Positions 58,849-60,000 of a stretch of 60,000 nt of DNA are shown in pieces. Each line of letters starts with the position of its first letter. Positions within the stretch are counted from its first letter, which is position 1. The DNA is taken from NCBI GenBank assembly GCA_009760855.2, contig WPIO01000006.1:8815001-8875000 (forward strand), given 5' to 3'. The notes beneath the pieces were generated by a model. It searched no databases. It had not been told where the DNA came from and saw nothing but the letters and a program-made list of their open reading frames with translations. The stretch is from Cristatella mucedo (lineage: Eukaryota > Bryozoa > Phylactolaemata > Cristatellidae). The position numbers were made by a program, and so were the translations under genes.

Positions 58849-60000
58849 GTGACAGCGAGAGGCGAGCAGACAGCTGCAGTGCGAGGCGGCAATGCAAAGC
58901 TAGAGAGCCTTGGTGCTATGCTGGAAATAATGCCGAGCTTTTCTTCATTTCTGTGCGAGTCTTGCAGGCTAAAACTTTGGTTCGTCGTCTAGGAGCGCCG
59001 ATCTATATTGCACGCATTAGCCTAAAAATGGTCTGTAAATGCAGTATTAAGCACAACATTAGTCGTTGGAGTTGCGTGAATTTCCTCTCTCGGAGTTTTG
59101 CATTCTCTAGCTTGTGTACTTAGAATTGTAGTTTCAAGGACAGTGGGAGAATGGGGGAGTAGGTATACGTGCTGAGGAGCGCCACGGAAAATAACTAAAC
59201 TCGTTAGGAGAATGCTGCAAATTTAATTATGTTATCACAGATTACGTTTTTCGCAATTTGATAATCTCCTGATAGGTAGGCATAGATCTTGGAAGACGGT
59301 GGCTCAAAAAAGCAGCGATAGCAACGGAGCAGAGCCTATTTCCGACAGCAGCAGTTGAACTGACCACCGGGCTCAATTGGGACGACGTTGCTTGTTCGCC
59401 GAGGCACTATTTCTGGAGGAAAATGCATTAGATATTCCAAAAAGAAAGAAACTGAATGAAAGACAGAGTTGAGTTGATAGGCAAGACATTATGCAGAAGA
59501 AGGACTGTGCCGAGACAACGGAAAATTGTTGAGTAACGGCTACTGACTCCCTGACCGATCGGTATAAGGTGAACCCAGTGACTGATTCTCCCAATGCGCC
59601 AGAACAGTGGACAATCCTTCAATTTAAAAGATTAACACCGCCTACCTTTTCTAAATAAAGCACCGGCTACGTAGAAGCAGAAGACCGCATTACCTCCTTC
59701 TAACTTAGGTTTAGGAATATAGGATTATATGTAGGTGTGATGCTTGAGCCCCAGCCAACGACATTTCATTGCACTTTTCTAGCAACTGGCTTTCAATCGA
59801 TTCTGCCAGGCAAGACAAGATTTAAATGGAAAACTACGAGTGCTACTTGAGATTTTTATTTTTTAGCAACGAATTTCCTTAAGCTGGAAATTGCCATATT
59901 TAGACGATCATCATACTTTCTGCTTATCAACATATGTTTAGTATATCTTTTCTATAAAATGTCTGCATCCTAATGCGTAAGTTAGGAGGAATTCAATTAG
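58849..60000. other. intron 7 or beyond; no exon found
   Basis: The next exon should enter in phase 1 and encode the strand after the GASVT block. Nothing convincing was found, so the gene continues outside the window. Confidence 0.5.

Overview
This is eukaryotic, almost certainly animal, genomic DNA. It has spliced genes with GT/AG introns, many decayed copies of CR1/L2-like non-LTR retrotransposons, tRNA-derived SINEs, long dinucleotide microsatellites and CpG-rich promoter-like stretches. Nothing points to a particular phylum; a non-vertebrate metazoan is the best guess, but that is inference. There are no prokaryotic operons, rRNA genes, CRISPR arrays or confident functional tRNA genes.

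The one host gene I can build with confidence lies on the + strand in the right half (34931 to beyond 58848). Seven exons with compatible splice phases encode the first 460 residues of a type II membrane glycoprotein of the transferrin receptor / glutamate carboxypeptidase II group (M28B). It has a short cytoplasmic tail, one membrane segment, a stalk, a PA (apical) domain and the first part of the M28 peptidase-like domain; the 3' end is outside the window. The adjacent glutamates that act as general base and metal ligand in glutamate carboxypeptidase II are Thr-Thr here, while the first His and Asp ligands remain. This suggests a non-catalytic, receptor-like member.

The left half (1 to about 33 kb) is a repeat graveyard: a hAT transposase relic (1-1290), two LINE families and their fragments, minisatellites and microsatellites (one TC tract of about 785 bp), and a few unproven candidate exons. 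I call the LINEs LINE-A (3' tail a GCGCC...GGGCGC hairpin followed by (ATT)n) and LINE-B (3' tail ending in ATTAC-type repeats). The introns of the host gene carry the same families, plus an array of about 173-bp tandem repeats (50720-51820).

Two SINE families occur. SINE-T has a tRNA-like head with a clear box B and at least eight copies, two of them in tandem. SINE-L has a tRNA-like head joined to a LINE-A-type hairpin tail. Two further low-copy duplications stand out: an unclassified repeat at 21.6 and 40.9 kb, and a duplicated exon-like segment at 13.6 and 48.1 kb. Retrotransposon activity, including nested insertions, explains most of the structure outside the host gene.
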